DNA from: Pelomonas sp. SE-A7 | GTDB taxonomy: Bacteria > Pseudomonadota > Gammaproteobacteria > Burkholderiales > Burkholderiaceae_C | DNA length: 64,000 bases | Direction: 5' to 3' | NCBI RefSeq assembly: GCF_030345705.1 | Contig: NZ_JAUASW010000002.1 | Coordinates: 806,001 to 870,000 of the forward strand | The notes under the pieces: generated by a model | Told to the model about the DNA's origin: nothing | The model's database searches: none | Seen by the model: only the letters and a program-made list of their open reading frames with translations | Made by a program: the position numbers and the translations under genes | Shown here: one piece after another, positions 49,086 through 58,010 of the stretch | Layout: the number at the start of each line of letters is the position of its first letter | Position numbering within the stretch: position 1 is the stretch's first letter

Positions 49086-49784
49086 TCAGCAGTGCAGGGG
49101 GCCGAGCGGCTCGACGCCGAACAGCGCCGTGGCCCGCTGGTAGAAGGCGACACGGCTGGCCTGCTGGCGCCAGCCCTGCGAGCCCTCGCCCTTGTCGCAC
49201 TCCAGCACGCCGTTGATAGCGCGCGTGGTCGCGCCGAAGCCGGCGCCGGCCTGCAGGGCCGCATGGGCGCTGCGGTCCGAGGGGCCGGTCTGGTTCATCC
49301 AGTACCAGAGCGCCGTGCGCCAGGCCACGCGCGAATCGCGGGCCACCAGGTCGGGGTCGGACCACAGGTCCAGGCCCAGGGCGCGGCCGGCGGCCAGGTA
49401 CTGGTAATTCCAGCTCAGCTGGATGGGGCCCCGGCCGTAGTACTGCTGACCGGGTGCGCAGTCCTCACCGGGGCCGCGGCGGCAGTAGTGGTCCCAGGCC
49501 GCGCGGTTGTATTCGCGCTGGGCGCGCAGCTGGTCGGACTCATGGGCGATCTGGGCCAGGAAAGCGGCCATCTCCTGGCGCCGCTGCTGCGGGTTGCCGC
49601 GCGAGGCAAAGCCCGGCGTGGCCTGCACCGCGGCGACGAAGCCGGCATGGTCGTAGAAGGCAATGCGCTGCGGAAACAGCTGGGCGAACTCGGCCTCGCT
49701 CGGCAGGAAGGGCGCGTCATCAGACGGCTGGCTGGCACAGGCAGCTAGAACAAGAGCGGTCAGGCAGCAGGCAAGGCGGCGCAT
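49086..49784 (-). CDS. GH19 chitinase-like lipoprotein
   Basis: 232 residues. Lipobox LVLAAC places it as a lipoprotein (Cys16). GH19 core: the catalytic acid in AAFLAQIAHESDQL, then REYNRAAWDHYCRRG, YYGRGPIQLSWNYQYLAAGR and WRTALWYWMNQTG, with the ending RAINGVLECDKG. GH19 enzymes cleave chitin or peptidoglycan-like beta-1,4 glycans. In bacteria several act as lysozyme-type toxins or autolysins. Could be a periplasmic/outer-membrane muramidase or a chitinase. Thirty-nine bases downstream of the lactonase start. Confidence 0.88.
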   Translation of the reverse strand: MRRLACCLTALVLAACASQPSDDAPFLPSEAEFAQLFPQRIAFYDHAGFVAAVQATPGFASRGNPQQRRQEMAAFLAQIAHESDQLRAQREYNRAAWDHYCRRGPGEDCAPGQQYYGRGPIQLSWNYQYLAAGRALGLDLWSDPDLVARDSRVAWRTALWYWMNQTGPSDRSAHAALQAGAGFGATTRAINGVLECDKGEGSQGWRQQASRVAFYQRATALFGVEPLGPLHC

Positions 49785-49866
49785 GGGCAGGCAATCAGCG
49801 GTGGGCGCAACTCTAGCCGCTGAATGCGCTGCCCGGTTTCAGCCGGGTTTCATCCTGCTGTCCGCC

Positions 49867-52800
49867 TCAGTTCAGCACCCAGACCAGGGCCGAACGGGCC
49901 GGCACCGTGAACTTGCCGCTGGCCACATCGAAGCGGGCTTCGGCGGCGATGCGCTTGTCCGCCGCGCTGCTCGCCAGATGCACGGGATGCAGCTGATAGG
50001 CCTTGCCCTTGAGTGCGTCCACCGTCAGCGGCTGGGCCTGCTTGTCGGCATTGACCAGGTAGACGATTTCCTTGAAGCCGGCGCCGGAGTAGCCATTGCC
50101 ATCGATGCGCGCCGCCAGCACGGTAGGCAGTTGCGAAGCGCCGGTGTTGAGGAAGCTCAGCCGCGCCTTGATGTCGTCGGCGGTGCGCAGCCGGAACAGC
50201 GTGGAGCTGGCACGCAGCTTCAGGAGGTCGCGGAAGGCGTCGCGGGTCCAGGCGATCTCGGTGGCCGTGGGCTTGATGGCGGCGTTCGCCAACAGCGGCT
50301 TCATCACGGCCCAGCTGTCCTGGTTGTCGCCCTTGAGCGGCAGGCCCGCGCCGAAGTTGTTGTCGGCATAGCTCCAGTCCAGCCGGTTGAACCAGTCGCC
50401 CGAGTCGTAGCTGTTGCGGTCCAGCGATTTGCTGCGCAGCGTGTCGACCCCGGCATGGAAGTAGGCCACGCCCTGCGAGAACATCGTCAGCGCCGCGCCC
50501 AGCATCTGCACCCGCGCCCGGTCCTCGCGCGAGGTGGCCAGCGGCAGCTTGTAGGCGTTGTTGTCGAACAGCGTCTGGTTGTCGTGGTTCTCCACGTAGT
50601 TCACCACCTCGGACGGGTCGGTGACGAAGCCGGCGCTGTTCATCTGCTCCAGCGTGAGGTTGGCGTCCCAATGCGTCTTCATGGCGAAGCTGCGGATCGA
50701 ACCGGCCAGGCCGGCCTTGATCAGGTCGCCCTGCCACATCAGGTCGGTCTTGCTCTTGCCCGCTCCTTGCGCATTCGGGTCGTACCAGAGGCCGTTGATC
50801 CAGCCCTGGTTGGCGATCAGCGCATTGCCGCTGTCGAAGGGGCTGCCGCCGCGCACGGCGTCGCGGATGAAGGGGTTGAAGCTGCCTATGCCCGAGCCGT
50901 TGAGGCTCCACATGCTGGCCTGCACGAAGCGGGCGCCGCCGGCCACCTCGCCGAAGTCCCAGCCCTCGCCCAGCAGCTGCACGGTACGGCCGGCCGCGGC
51001 CGCCACCTTCGTCTTGAGCTGCTCCATCACCGAGCGCGGCTGGTGGCCCATGATGTCGAAGCGGAAGCTGCTGACGTGGTAGTCGCGGGCCCAGACGATG
51101 GCCGAGTCCACCATCAGCTTGCCCATCATCAGGTTCTCGGTCGCCGTGTTGTCGCAGCAGGTCGAGGTCTCGAGGGCGCCGGCTGCGTTGTAGCGGTGGT
51201 AGTAGCCGGGCACGATGCGGTCCAGCACCGATCTTGGTTGCTGGCCCGAGGCGGTCGTGTGGTTGTAGACCACGTCCATGCCCACGCGCAGGCCGGCGGC
51301 ATTCAGGGCCTGCACCATCTGGCGGAACTCGAGGATGCGCTTGCCCCCGTCGCTGGCATCGCTGGCGTAGCTGCCTTCGGGCGCCGTGTAGTGGTAGGGG
51401 TCGTAGCCCCAGTTGAAGCAGTCGCCGCCGGCCGATGCGCTGACCGTGGCCTGCTGAGTTTCGGCATCGGCCGCGCCGCTGGGGCTCGGCGTGGTGCAGC
51501 CGGTCTCGGGCACGCTGGCCAGGTCGAAGGTCGGCAGCAGATGCACGTCGGTCATGCCGGCGTCGGCCAGGGCCTTCAGGTGCTTCATGCCGTTGCTGCT
51601 GCTTTCGGTGAAGGCCAGGTACTTGCCACGGTTGGCGCTGCTCACGGTCGCGTCATTGGCCGAGAAGTCGCGCACATGGAGCTCGTAGATCGTCATGTCC
51701 GGGCCGGCCGCCACCTTGGCCGGCGGCGTGCTCTGGTCCCAGCCCGCAGGCTTCAGCGCCGCCGAATCCAGGTTGGCGATGTAGCTGCGGCGCGAGTTGT
51801 CCGTGAGGCTCAGCGAATAGGGGTCGGTCACCAGGTTGCGTACCTGGCCCGTGCCCCGCACGAAGGCCTCGACCGCGAACTTGTAGTACTTGCCCGAGAG
51901 GTCACCGGCCTTGGTCACGCTCCAGACGCCGGTGGCCGGGTCCATGGCCAGCTTGTCCACCGTGGCTGCATCGGCCGTGCCGCTGTTGTAGGTGAAGACC
52001 AGCACAGCCTGCGCCGTGGGCGCCCACAGCTTGAAGCTGGTGGCGCCATTGGCGATGCGCACGCCCAGGTCGGTGACATTGGCTGCCGCCGCATAGAGGT
52101 CGTCCAGCGCGCCGGCCAACTGGGCCGTGGTCGCGTTCTGCACATTGCCGTTCGCATCCTCCTGCACCAGCACCAGTTGCTTCTTCAGCAGGTCCGGCAG
52201 CTGGGCCTGGTCGGCCGCCTTGATGGACAGCACCACGCCCGGCGCGACGTACTTGAAGCGCTCGGCCAGCGCCACCGGCACGCTGCCGCTGAAGCGGTCC
52301 AGCGTGATCGAGCCGTCGGCGCCGCTGACCTTGCCGTCCTTGGGCGCCACCACCTGGCCGGTCGTCGAGTGGTAGAGCTTGACCGTGCCGCCGGCATCGA
52401 CCCGCGGCCACTGGATCAGCTGCTTGCTGAGCCAGTAGGCCCGCGCATCGGTGGTCGAGACCGAGCGGGTGTCCGGCGCGGCCAGGTAGACCGTGGCGTC
52501 CTGCTGCACCAGCCAGACCTCGGCCACCTGGTTCTTGATCGTGAGGCCGCCGAAGTCGATACGGATGTTGTCGGCGCGGCCGTCCTTGTCGTTCTCGTTC
52601 GGCGCCTGGCCGTGGATGATGAATTCCAGCGTCTTGCGGCTGGCATCGGCCTTGGGATTGAGCACGGGAATGTCGAACACGAGCTCGGCCGTGCCCGCCT
52701 GGTAGCCCGGCATCTTGGAGAAGGCGACGGCCGCGTTCCACTGCTCTATCGCTACGCCGCTGATGCGAGCCGAATCCAGGCCGCTGCCGTTCCACAGGTG

Positions 52801-53436
52801 CAGGCCCCAGGCCGCGTAGTTGGCATCGAAGCGCTTGTAGTGCACGCGTACCGTCGTCAGGTCCGGCGCGGCCGCGCCCAGCGGATTGCTGGTGTAGGTG
52901 GCGCCATCGCCCTGGATGCGCCAGATCTCGTTCTTGCCGGCCTTGAGCGTGTATTTCTGGTCGGCGCCGCCATGGTCCTTGTCGTCGCCCTTGTGGAACA
53001 GGTAGCCGACCTCGCCAGTGGCGGCCGCCAAAGGCACTTCGTAGATGGCGCCATAGCTGTCGCTGCCGCTGGCGTTGTGGCCCAGTCCCCAGCCCGGATC
53101 CTTGGCCGCGCCCCAGCTGTGCACTTGCCAGCCGCTGTAGTCGCCGACCGTGCGACGGTAGTGGATGGTCAGGCTGGTCGGCGTCTCGCCGCCTCCCGAT
53201 CCGCCGCCCCCGGCCGGATTGACGGCCTGGGCCTGCATCAGGGTCTGGAAGCCGTCACCATTGCCTTGGACCAGCAAGGGATCGACCGGCGCCGGCGTGA
53301 CCGGCGTACTGCCACCGCCAGACGTGCCTCCACCTCCTCCGCCGCCACAGGCCGCAAGGCATAGGCCGGTCGCCAGGTACAGGGCCAGACGACGGGCGCG
53401 CGAGCTGAATTCGCGCAGGCTGGGGAGGTCGAGCAT
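49867..53436 (-). CDS. Pullulanase-type alpha-1,6-glucosidase, lipoprotein
   Basis: 1189 residues from the ATG at 53436 (GGAGA upstream). Lipobox ATGLCLAACGGGGGG, then N-terminal carbohydrate-binding modules (TSLTIHYRRTVGDYSGWQVH and TVRVHYKRFDANYAAWGLHL, both CBM41-like), a pullulanase N2 segment, a CBM48 and the GH13 barrel: region I DVVYNHTTA, II FRFDIMGHQP (nucleophile Asp), III LLGEGWDFG (acid Glu), IV VENHDNQTLFD. Ends with a C-terminal beta domain. Debranches alpha-1,6 bonds in pullulan/amylopectin at the outer surface. Long for the family. Confidence 0.95.
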   Translation of the reverse strand: MLDLPSLREFSSRARRLALYLATGLCLAACGGGGGGGTSGGGSTPVTPAPVDPLLVQGNGDGFQTLMQAQAVNPAGGGGSGGGETPTSLTIHYRRTVGDYSGWQVHSWGAAKDPGWGLGHNASGSDSYGAIYEVPLAAATGEVGYLFHKGDDKDHGGADQKYTLKAGKNEIWRIQGDGATYTSNPLGAAAPDLTTVRVHYKRFDANYAAWGLHLWNGSGLDSARISGVAIEQWNAAVAFSKMPGYQAGTAELVFDIPVLNPKADASRKTLEFIIHGQAPNENDKDGRADNIRIDFGGLTIKNQVAEVWLVQQDATVYLAAPDTRSVSTTDARAYWLSKQLIQWPRVDAGGTVKLYHSTTGQVVAPKDGKVSGADGSITLDRFSGSVPVALAERFKYVAPGVVLSIKAADQAQLPDLLKKQLVLVQEDANGNVQNATTAQLAGALDDLYAAAANVTDLGVRIANGATSFKLWAPTAQAVLVFTYNSGTADAATVDKLAMDPATGVWSVTKAGDLSGKYYKFAVEAFVRGTGQVRNLVTDPYSLSLTDNSRRSYIANLDSAALKPAGWDQSTPPAKVAAGPDMTIYELHVRDFSANDATVSSANRGKYLAFTESSSNGMKHLKALADAGMTDVHLLPTFDLASVPETGCTTPSPSGAADAETQQATVSASAGGDCFNWGYDPYHYTAPEGSYASDASDGGKRILEFRQMVQALNAAGLRVGMDVVYNHTTASGQQPRSVLDRIVPGYYHRYNAAGALETSTCCDNTATENLMMGKLMVDSAIVWARDYHVSSFRFDIMGHQPRSVMEQLKTKVAAAAGRTVQLLGEGWDFGEVAGGARFVQASMWSLNGSGIGSFNPFIRDAVRGGSPFDSGNALIANQGWINGLWYDPNAQGAGKSKTDLMWQGDLIKAGLAGSIRSFAMKTHWDANLTLEQMNSAGFVTDPSEVVNYVENHDNQTLFDNNAYKLPLATSREDRARVQMLGAALTMFSQGVAYFHAGVDTLRSKSLDRNSYDSGDWFNRLDWSYADNNFGAGLPLKGDNQDSWAVMKPLLANAAIKPTATEIAWTRDAFRDLLKLRASSTLFRLRTADDIKARLSFLNTGASQLPTVLAARIDGNGYSGAGFKEIVYLVNADKQAQPLTVDALKGKAYQLHPVHLASSAADKRIAAEARFDVASGKFTVPARSALVWVLN

Positions 53437-53559
53437 GGGTGTCTCCAGATCTCTGTCTTGCTTTGGGCGCAATGCTATTGGAGTAAAACTACAGCTCAAA
53501 GAACGGAGTTACCCGCGGATTTTCAGGAAACCTGCTGGTAACTTCCCAGACATCGGTAG

Positions 53560-53576
53560 GTGAACTACAGGTTCAC
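53560..53576. promoter_or_regulatory. Inverted repeat in the pullulanase-amn divergent promoter region
   Basis: GTGAAC (53560-53565), TACAG, GTTCAC (53571-53576), 12 bases before the amn start. Either an operator or a hairpin in the amn 5' leader close to the ribosome site. The 151-base gap has no gene. Confidence 0.4.
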
Positions 53577-53587
53577 ATGGGGCCACA

Positions 53588-55108
53588 ATGGCCCACATGA
53601 AGCCCGCCGCCCCGTTCTTCGCTCCGCTGGCCTGTGCCGATGCGGAGGCCGCCCTGACCCAGGTCCAGCGCATCTACGACGCCGGTGTCCAGCACCTGAC
53701 CCAGGCACTCAAGGACTTCGTCGCCGGCCGCGATCCCGGGCCGGTGCGGGCCTGCTATCCCTATGTGAGATTGCGTGTGGCCAGCGCCCAGCGCGCCGAC
53801 GCCCGGCTGGCCTGGGGCTTCGTCGCCGGCCCCGGTGTCTACGAGACCACGCTGACCGAGCCGCGGCTGTTCGCCAACTACCTGCGCCAGCAGTTCCAGC
53901 TGCTGCTGGCCAACCATGGCGGCGAGATTGAGGTTGGCAGCAGCCACGAGCCCATCCCGCTGCACTTCGCACTGGGCGAGGAGGCGCATATCGAGGGCGA
54001 GCTGAGCCCGGCCCAGCGCCAGCGAATGCGCGAGATCTTCGACCTGCCCGACCTGGCCAAGATGGACGACGCCATCGCCAACGGCACGCATGAGACTGCA
54101 CCGGGCGAGGCCGAGCCGCTGTCGCTGTTCACCGCGCCGCGCATCGACTACTCGCTGCAGCGGATGCGCCACTACAGCGGCACCTCGCCGGCGCATTTCC
54201 AGAACTTCGTGCTGTTCACCAACTACCAGTTCTACATAGACGAGTTCATCCGCATGGGCCATGGGCTGATGGCCACGCCGCCCGACCCGGCAAGACCTGA
54301 CCCGCTGGACGACTGCATCGCCTTCGTCGAACCCGGCAACGTCATCACGCGCCGCGCCGGGTTGCCGCCCGAGGCGGCCGATGCGCTGGGCAAGGCGCCG
54401 CCGCGGCTGCCGCAGATGCCGGCGTATCACCTGGTGCGGCAGGACAGCAGCGGCATCACCATGGTCAACATAGGCGTGGGACCGGCCAACGCCAAGACCA
54501 TGACCGACCACATCGCCGTGCTCAGGCCCCATGCCTGGCTGATGCTGGGCCATTGCGCCGGCCTGCGCACGAGCCAGCAGCTGGGCGACTACGTGCTGGC
54601 CCACGGCTATGTGCGCGAGGACCATGTGCTGGACGAGGAGCTGCCGCTGTGGGTGCCGATCCCGCCGCTGGCCGAGATCCAGGTGGCACTGGAGCAGGCG
54701 GTGGCCGAGGTGACCCAGCTCTCGGGCTTCGATCTCAAGCGCGTGCTGCGCACCGGCACCGTGGCCTCGACCGACAACCGCAACTGGGAACTGCTGCCCA
54801 GCCACCGCGATGGCGGCCCCGAGCGCCGCTTCAGCCAGAGCCGCGCCATTGCGCTCGACATGGAGAGCGCCACCATCGCCGCCAACGGCTTCCGCTTCCG
54901 CGTGCCCTACGGCACCCTGCTCTGCGTCAGCGACAAGCCGCTGCATGGCGAGATCAAGCTGCCCGGCATGGCCAACCATTTCTATCGCGAGCGGGTGGAC
55001 CAGCACCTGCGCATAGGCCTGCGCACCGTGGAACTGCTGCGCACCGCCTCCCTGAGCCGGCTGCACAGCCGCAAGCTGAGGAGCTTTGCGGAAGTGGCGT
55101 TCCAGTAG
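53588..55108 (+). CDS. amn: AMP nucleosidase
   Basis: 506 residues. Hydrolyses AMP to adenine and ribose-5-phosphate in purine salvage. Seen: the N-terminal AMP-nucleosidase domain (VYETTLTEPRLFANYLRQQF, PIPLHFALGEEAHIEG, IDYSLQRMRHYSGTSPAHFQ, FVLFTNYQFYIDEFI) and a C-terminal nucleoside-phosphorylase-like fold (GITMVNIGVGPANAKTMTDH, MLGHCAGLR, IALDMESATIAANGFRFRVP). Length slightly above E. coli Amn (484). Start M1 at 53588, M4 at 53597 also possible. Followed by a clear terminator. Confidence 0.96.
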   Translation: MAHMKPAAPFFAPLACADAEAALTQVQRIYDAGVQHLTQALKDFVAGRDPGPVRACYPYVRLRVASAQRADARLAWGFVAGPGVYETTLTEPRLFANYLRQQFQLLLANHGGEIEVGSSHEPIPLHFALGEEAHIEGELSPAQRQRMREIFDLPDLAKMDDAIANGTHETAPGEAEPLSLFTAPRIDYSLQRMRHYSGTSPAHFQNFVLFTNYQFYIDEFIRMGHGLMATPPDPARPDPLDDCIAFVEPGNVITRRAGLPPEAADALGKAPPRLPQMPAYHLVRQDSSGITMVNIGVGPANAKTMTDHIAVLRPHAWLMLGHCAGLRTSQQLGDYVLAHGYVREDHVLDEELPLWVPIPPLAEIQVALEQAVAEVTQLSGFDLKRVLRTGTVASTDNRNWELLPSHRDGGPERRFSQSRAIALDMESATIAANGFRFRVPYGTLLCVSDKPLHGEIKLPGMANHFYRERVDQHLRIGLRTVELLRTASLSRLHSRKLRSFAEVAFQ

Positions 55109-55125
55109 CCAAGACAACGAGGCCA

Positions 55126-55146
55126 GCCACCGGTTCCGGTGGCTTT
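55126..55146 (+). terminator. Terminator after amn
   Basis: GCCACCG (55126-55132), loop GTTC, CGGTGGC (55137-55143), then TTTC. Seventeen bases after the amn stop. Confidence 0.75.
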
Positions 55147-55169
55147 CAATCAACGGGTGAAGCGATCCA

Positions 55170-55180
55170 CCCCCCCCCCC
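55170..55180 (+). repeat. Run of 11 C residues
   Basis: A homopolymer of 11 Cs, 135 bases before the CPBP-like gene in a 207-base gap. The gap also contains an AT-rich stretch (about 55203-55242, AATAAATCAAACAATTC and on), unlike the surrounding GC-rich DNA. Such tracts slip during replication, so promoter activity or an overlying reading could vary. No gene is seen in the gap. Confidence 0.8.
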
Positions 55181-55315
55181 GGCCTGGGGCTTCCCACCCT
55201 CCCCAATAAATCAAACAATTCAACCAATACGAGCAATTAATGCGATTGCGCCTGCGCTGCCAGGCCGGTTCGCGCGCACGCGGCCCGAGGGATTTGTTGG
55301 CATCTGGAGGAGTTG

Positions 55316-56110
55316 ATGGATAGCGCAGGATTCAAGTCTCAAACGGCGGCGAATGGCCGCAAGTACCCACTCGCCTACGCCAACCTGGTGGTCGGCCTGT
55401 TCTTCCTCCAGCTGTTCGTCATCGCGCTGCGGCTGACCCTCGAGCATGGCGAGCTGGATTCGCTGTCCGTCTTCTCCGCCATCAACAGCGGCTCCCTGGC
55501 CTTGTGGCTGCGAACCATGGCCCGGCGGCGAGACCTGGCGTCGACGACGCTGCAAGGCAGCCCCGCCGGGATCAGCATGGTCACGCTTCACGCGGGCAGT
55601 TGGGCCCAGGCCTCGCGGTCCCTGAAGCTGGAGGCGTGGCGGCCGTTCCAGTATTCGTGGCGCAGCGGACTGAGCACGCTGCTGCTGGGGTTCGGGCTGA
55701 CGATAGGCCTGATCACGCTGATCGAGACCCTGGCTGCCTGGGCCCACTTCCAACTGCCGCCGTGGCTGGCGCTTTCGTTTGATCCGGCTGGCATCCTCGC
55801 GGTCTTGGCGCTCGCACCGGTGCTCGAGACATTTCTCTTCGCCTGGATCGTCCACCTCGCCTCTCGCGCCTTCAGCAAGTCCTCAAGCGCCGCCTGCGTT
55901 GCGGGTCTGTTCTTCGGCGGGCTGCATTGGTTCAACGGCTGGCAATATGCCGTCGCCGTCGTCCCCGGCTTCGCGGTCGATGGCTTCGCTTTCCTCCAGC
56001 TGAGGTCGGCCGGACACTCGCTGAAGCGTCGGCTGCTTTATCTGATGGCCATCCACGCGGCGCACAACGGCCTGGCCCTGCTGTTCGTCGCGGCCGGCCT
56101 GCGCGGCTGA
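55316..56110 (+). CDS. CPBP/Abi-like intramembrane protein with degenerate catalytic motif
   Basis: 264 residues from the ATG at 55316 (GGAGGAG just upstream). About six to seven membrane segments. The CPBP family's motif 1 (EExxxR) is reduced to APVLETFLFAW with single Glu171. Motif 2 looks intact (FFGGLHWFNGW, FxxxH) and so does motif 3 (HAAHNGLALL, HxxxN). Members include prenyl-protein proteases (RCE1-like) and bacteriocin-immunity proteins. Whether this one is active is doubtful. Alone on its strand between amn and the degenerate GGDEF gene; no CAAX-like partner seen. Confidence 0.72.
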   Translation: MDSAGFKSQTAANGRKYPLAYANLVVGLFFLQLFVIALRLTLEHGELDSLSVFSAINSGSLALWLRTMARRRDLASTTLQGSPAGISMVTLHAGSWAQASRSLKLEAWRPFQYSWRSGLSTLLLGFGLTIGLITLIETLAAWAHFQLPPWLALSFDPAGILAVLALAPVLETFLFAWIVHLASRAFSKSSSAACVAGLFFGGLHWFNGWQYAVAVVPGFAVDGFAFLQLRSAGHSLKRRLLYLMAIHAAHNGLALLFVAAGLRG

Positions 56111-56220
56111 AGTCCGCTGACCGGTATCAACACCTGCCCCCCGAGGGCAGGCCCCATGGCCGCGCTACCCGTTTTGCACCCACAATCGCCGCAACCTCAG
56201 CCTGCCGGTTGCCCGCGACC

Positions 56221-57384
56221 ATGCAATTCGACGTCAACACCCTTTTCAGCCTGCTGCTGATCCAGGCCCTGATGCTGGCCATCATGTTGCCGGCGCTGAT
56301 GGGCTGGCGGGCGGTCAGCCAGGCAGCCAAGGTGGTGCAGGCCGCAGCGGTGCTGCAGTCGTTGGGCTGGATGGGCATCGTGCTGGCCGGGCAATGGCCG
56401 GGGCGCTGGGCCTATGGCGGCGCACTCCTGTGCCTCAGCGCCGGCTTCAGCGCGCTGTGGTGGGCCCTGCAGACCTGGGTCGGCCAGCGGCCGGGACGCT
56501 GGCTGATGATGGGGCTGCCGGTGCTGATGCCGGCGGTCTATGTGATCGCCTATGACTACCCGGGCTTCCGCATGCTGTGGGCCAACGGCCTGCTGGCCGT
56601 TCAGCTGGGCCTGATCTGCCTGGCCCTGGCCTGGCCGGCCAAGCACCTGGAACGCTCCAGCCGGCGCTGGCGCACCTTGTTGTTACTGGCCCTGCTGGCC
56701 GTAGGCGCGCTGACCGCCTGGCGCGCCGTGCTGGGCCTGCAGTCGCCCGATGTGGAACTGCAGTTGCACAGCAGCCATCCGCTCAACATCAGCGCCGCCA
56801 TCCTCAGCCACGTGGCCCTGCTGGCCTGCGCCATGTCGGTGCTGGTGGCCTGGCGGGCCGAGACCGAGTCCACGCTCAAGCGCCTGACCCATACCGATGC
56901 CCAGACCGGCCTGTGCAACCGCCGCTCGTTCACCGCCCGCTCGGTGGACATGATCTCCATGGCCCGCCGCCACAACGAGCCGCTGGCCGCGATGAAGCTG
57001 GACCTCGACAACTTCAAGGCGGTCAACGTCGAGCATGGCGAGGAAGCCGGCGACAAGGCCATCGCCCTGTTCGGCGCCTGCCTGATTCAGGAGATGCGCC
57101 TGGGCGACCTGGGGGCCCGGGTCGGCGGCCAGGAGTTCGCCGTCGTCATGGCGCGCTGCGACGCCCAGGGCCCGCAGGCGCTGGACCAACGCATGCGCAA
57201 GGCCCTGGCCGAGCGCGCGCCCAAGGAGCTGGGTTTTGCCCTGTCCTTCAGCGCCGGCTGGGCCAAGCTACGCCCCGGCGACCGCAGCATCGAGGACCTG
57301 ATGCCGCGTGCGGCTGCCGCCCTCTATGCGGCCAAGGAAGCCGGCAAGGGCCGGCTGTGTGCGGAGCCCGGCCTGGAGGAGTAA
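56221..57384 (+). CDS. GGDEF-domain protein with degenerate active site (GGQEF)
   Basis: 387 residues. Six hydrophobic segments over about 1-225, then a GGDEF domain: TDAQTGLCNRRSFTARS, MKLDLDNFKAVNVEHGEEAG and the loop GGQEFAVVM, where Gln304 replaces the metal-binding Asp/Glu. The I-site RLGD (293-296) is kept at the right spacing of five residues. Substitution at the third position normally destroys cyclase activity, so this may be a c-di-GMP receptor instead. Differs from the intact cyclase at 45-46 kb. Confidence 0.87.
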   Translation: MQFDVNTLFSLLLIQALMLAIMLPALMGWRAVSQAAKVVQAAAVLQSLGWMGIVLAGQWPGRWAYGGALLCLSAGFSALWWALQTWVGQRPGRWLMMGLPVLMPAVYVIAYDYPGFRMLWANGLLAVQLGLICLALAWPAKHLERSSRRWRTLLLLALLAVGALTAWRAVLGLQSPDVELQLHSSHPLNISAAILSHVALLACAMSVLVAWRAETESTLKRLTHTDAQTGLCNRRSFTARSVDMISMARRHNEPLAAMKLDLDNFKAVNVEHGEEAGDKAIALFGACLIQEMRLGDLGARVGGQEFAVVMARCDAQGPQALDQRMRKALAERAPKELGFALSFSAGWAKLRPGDRSIEDLMPRAAAALYAAKEAGKGRLCAEPGLEE

Positions 57385-57435
57385 AGGCTGGCATGGGGTT
57401 TGCACGGGGTTCCCTATCGACAAGAGGGAGTCTCG

Positions 57436-58008
57436 ATGCAGTACCCGCAACAACTCCAGCTCAGGCCGACCCCGCGTGACCGCGCGCAGGCCGTGCTGCA
57501 CAAGCTGAATTCCGGTGACACCCACTGGATCCCCGCCCTCGCCGAGCTGCTGGTAGACAACGTCCACCAGGGCGCCTGCCTGGGCTTTCTGGCGCCGCTG
57601 TCGCGCTTCGCCGCCCAGGACTACTGGCACCAGGTGCTGGCCCGCCTGGGCCCGCACCACCAGCTCTGGATCGCCTGCGACGGCGAACGCCTACAAGGCA
57701 GCGTCCAGCTCTCGCTGTGCCCGCGGGCCAATGCCCACCACCGGGGCGAGGTCCAGCAGCTGATGGTCCACAGCCGCGCCCGCGGCATGGGCTGGGCCGG
57801 CCGGTTGATGGCCCGGGTGGAATGCGCCGCACTGGCCCAGGGCCGCACATTGCTGGTGCTGGATGCACCGGCCGGCACCCAGGCCGAGGCGGTCTACCTG
57901 CACCTGGACTGGCAGCGGGCCGGCGAGATTCCCGGCCACAGCGCCTGCGCCGACGGCGTTCTGCTCGCCTCGGCGATGTACTACAAGCGCCTGCAGTTGC
58001 CGAGCTGA
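57436..58008 (+). CDS. GNAT-family acetyltransferase (first of a tandem pair)
   Basis: 190 residues. GNAT motifs VQLSLCPRANAHHRGEVQQL and HSRARGMGWAGRLMARVECA (acetyl-CoA loop RGMGWAG), then GRTLLVLDAPAGTQAEAVYL. It shares the frame LLVDxVHxGAxxGFLAPLS, DYWxxVLARLG and GSVQLSLCxRAN with the next gene, so the two are paralogues. The acetyl acceptor is unknown. Confidence 0.88.
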   Translation: MQYPQQLQLRPTPRDRAQAVLHKLNSGDTHWIPALAELLVDNVHQGACLGFLAPLSRFAAQDYWHQVLARLGPHHQLWIACDGERLQGSVQLSLCPRANAHHRGEVQQLMVHSRARGMGWAGRLMARVECAALAQGRTLLVLDAPAGTQAEAVYLHLDWQRAGEIPGHSACADGVLLASAMYYKRLQLPS

Positions 58009-58010
58009 GC

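Noticed and set aside
49832..49847. CCCGG/CCGGG hairpin after the pullulanase gene as its terminator
   Set aside because: The 5-bp stem is followed by T residues only on the opposite strand, so it does not fit termination of that gene.
49663..53364. A 1230-codon open frame antisense to the pullulanase gene
   Set aside because: Low-complexity Ala/Gly/Arg/His sequence with no fold; the real gene has GH13 motifs and a lipobox.
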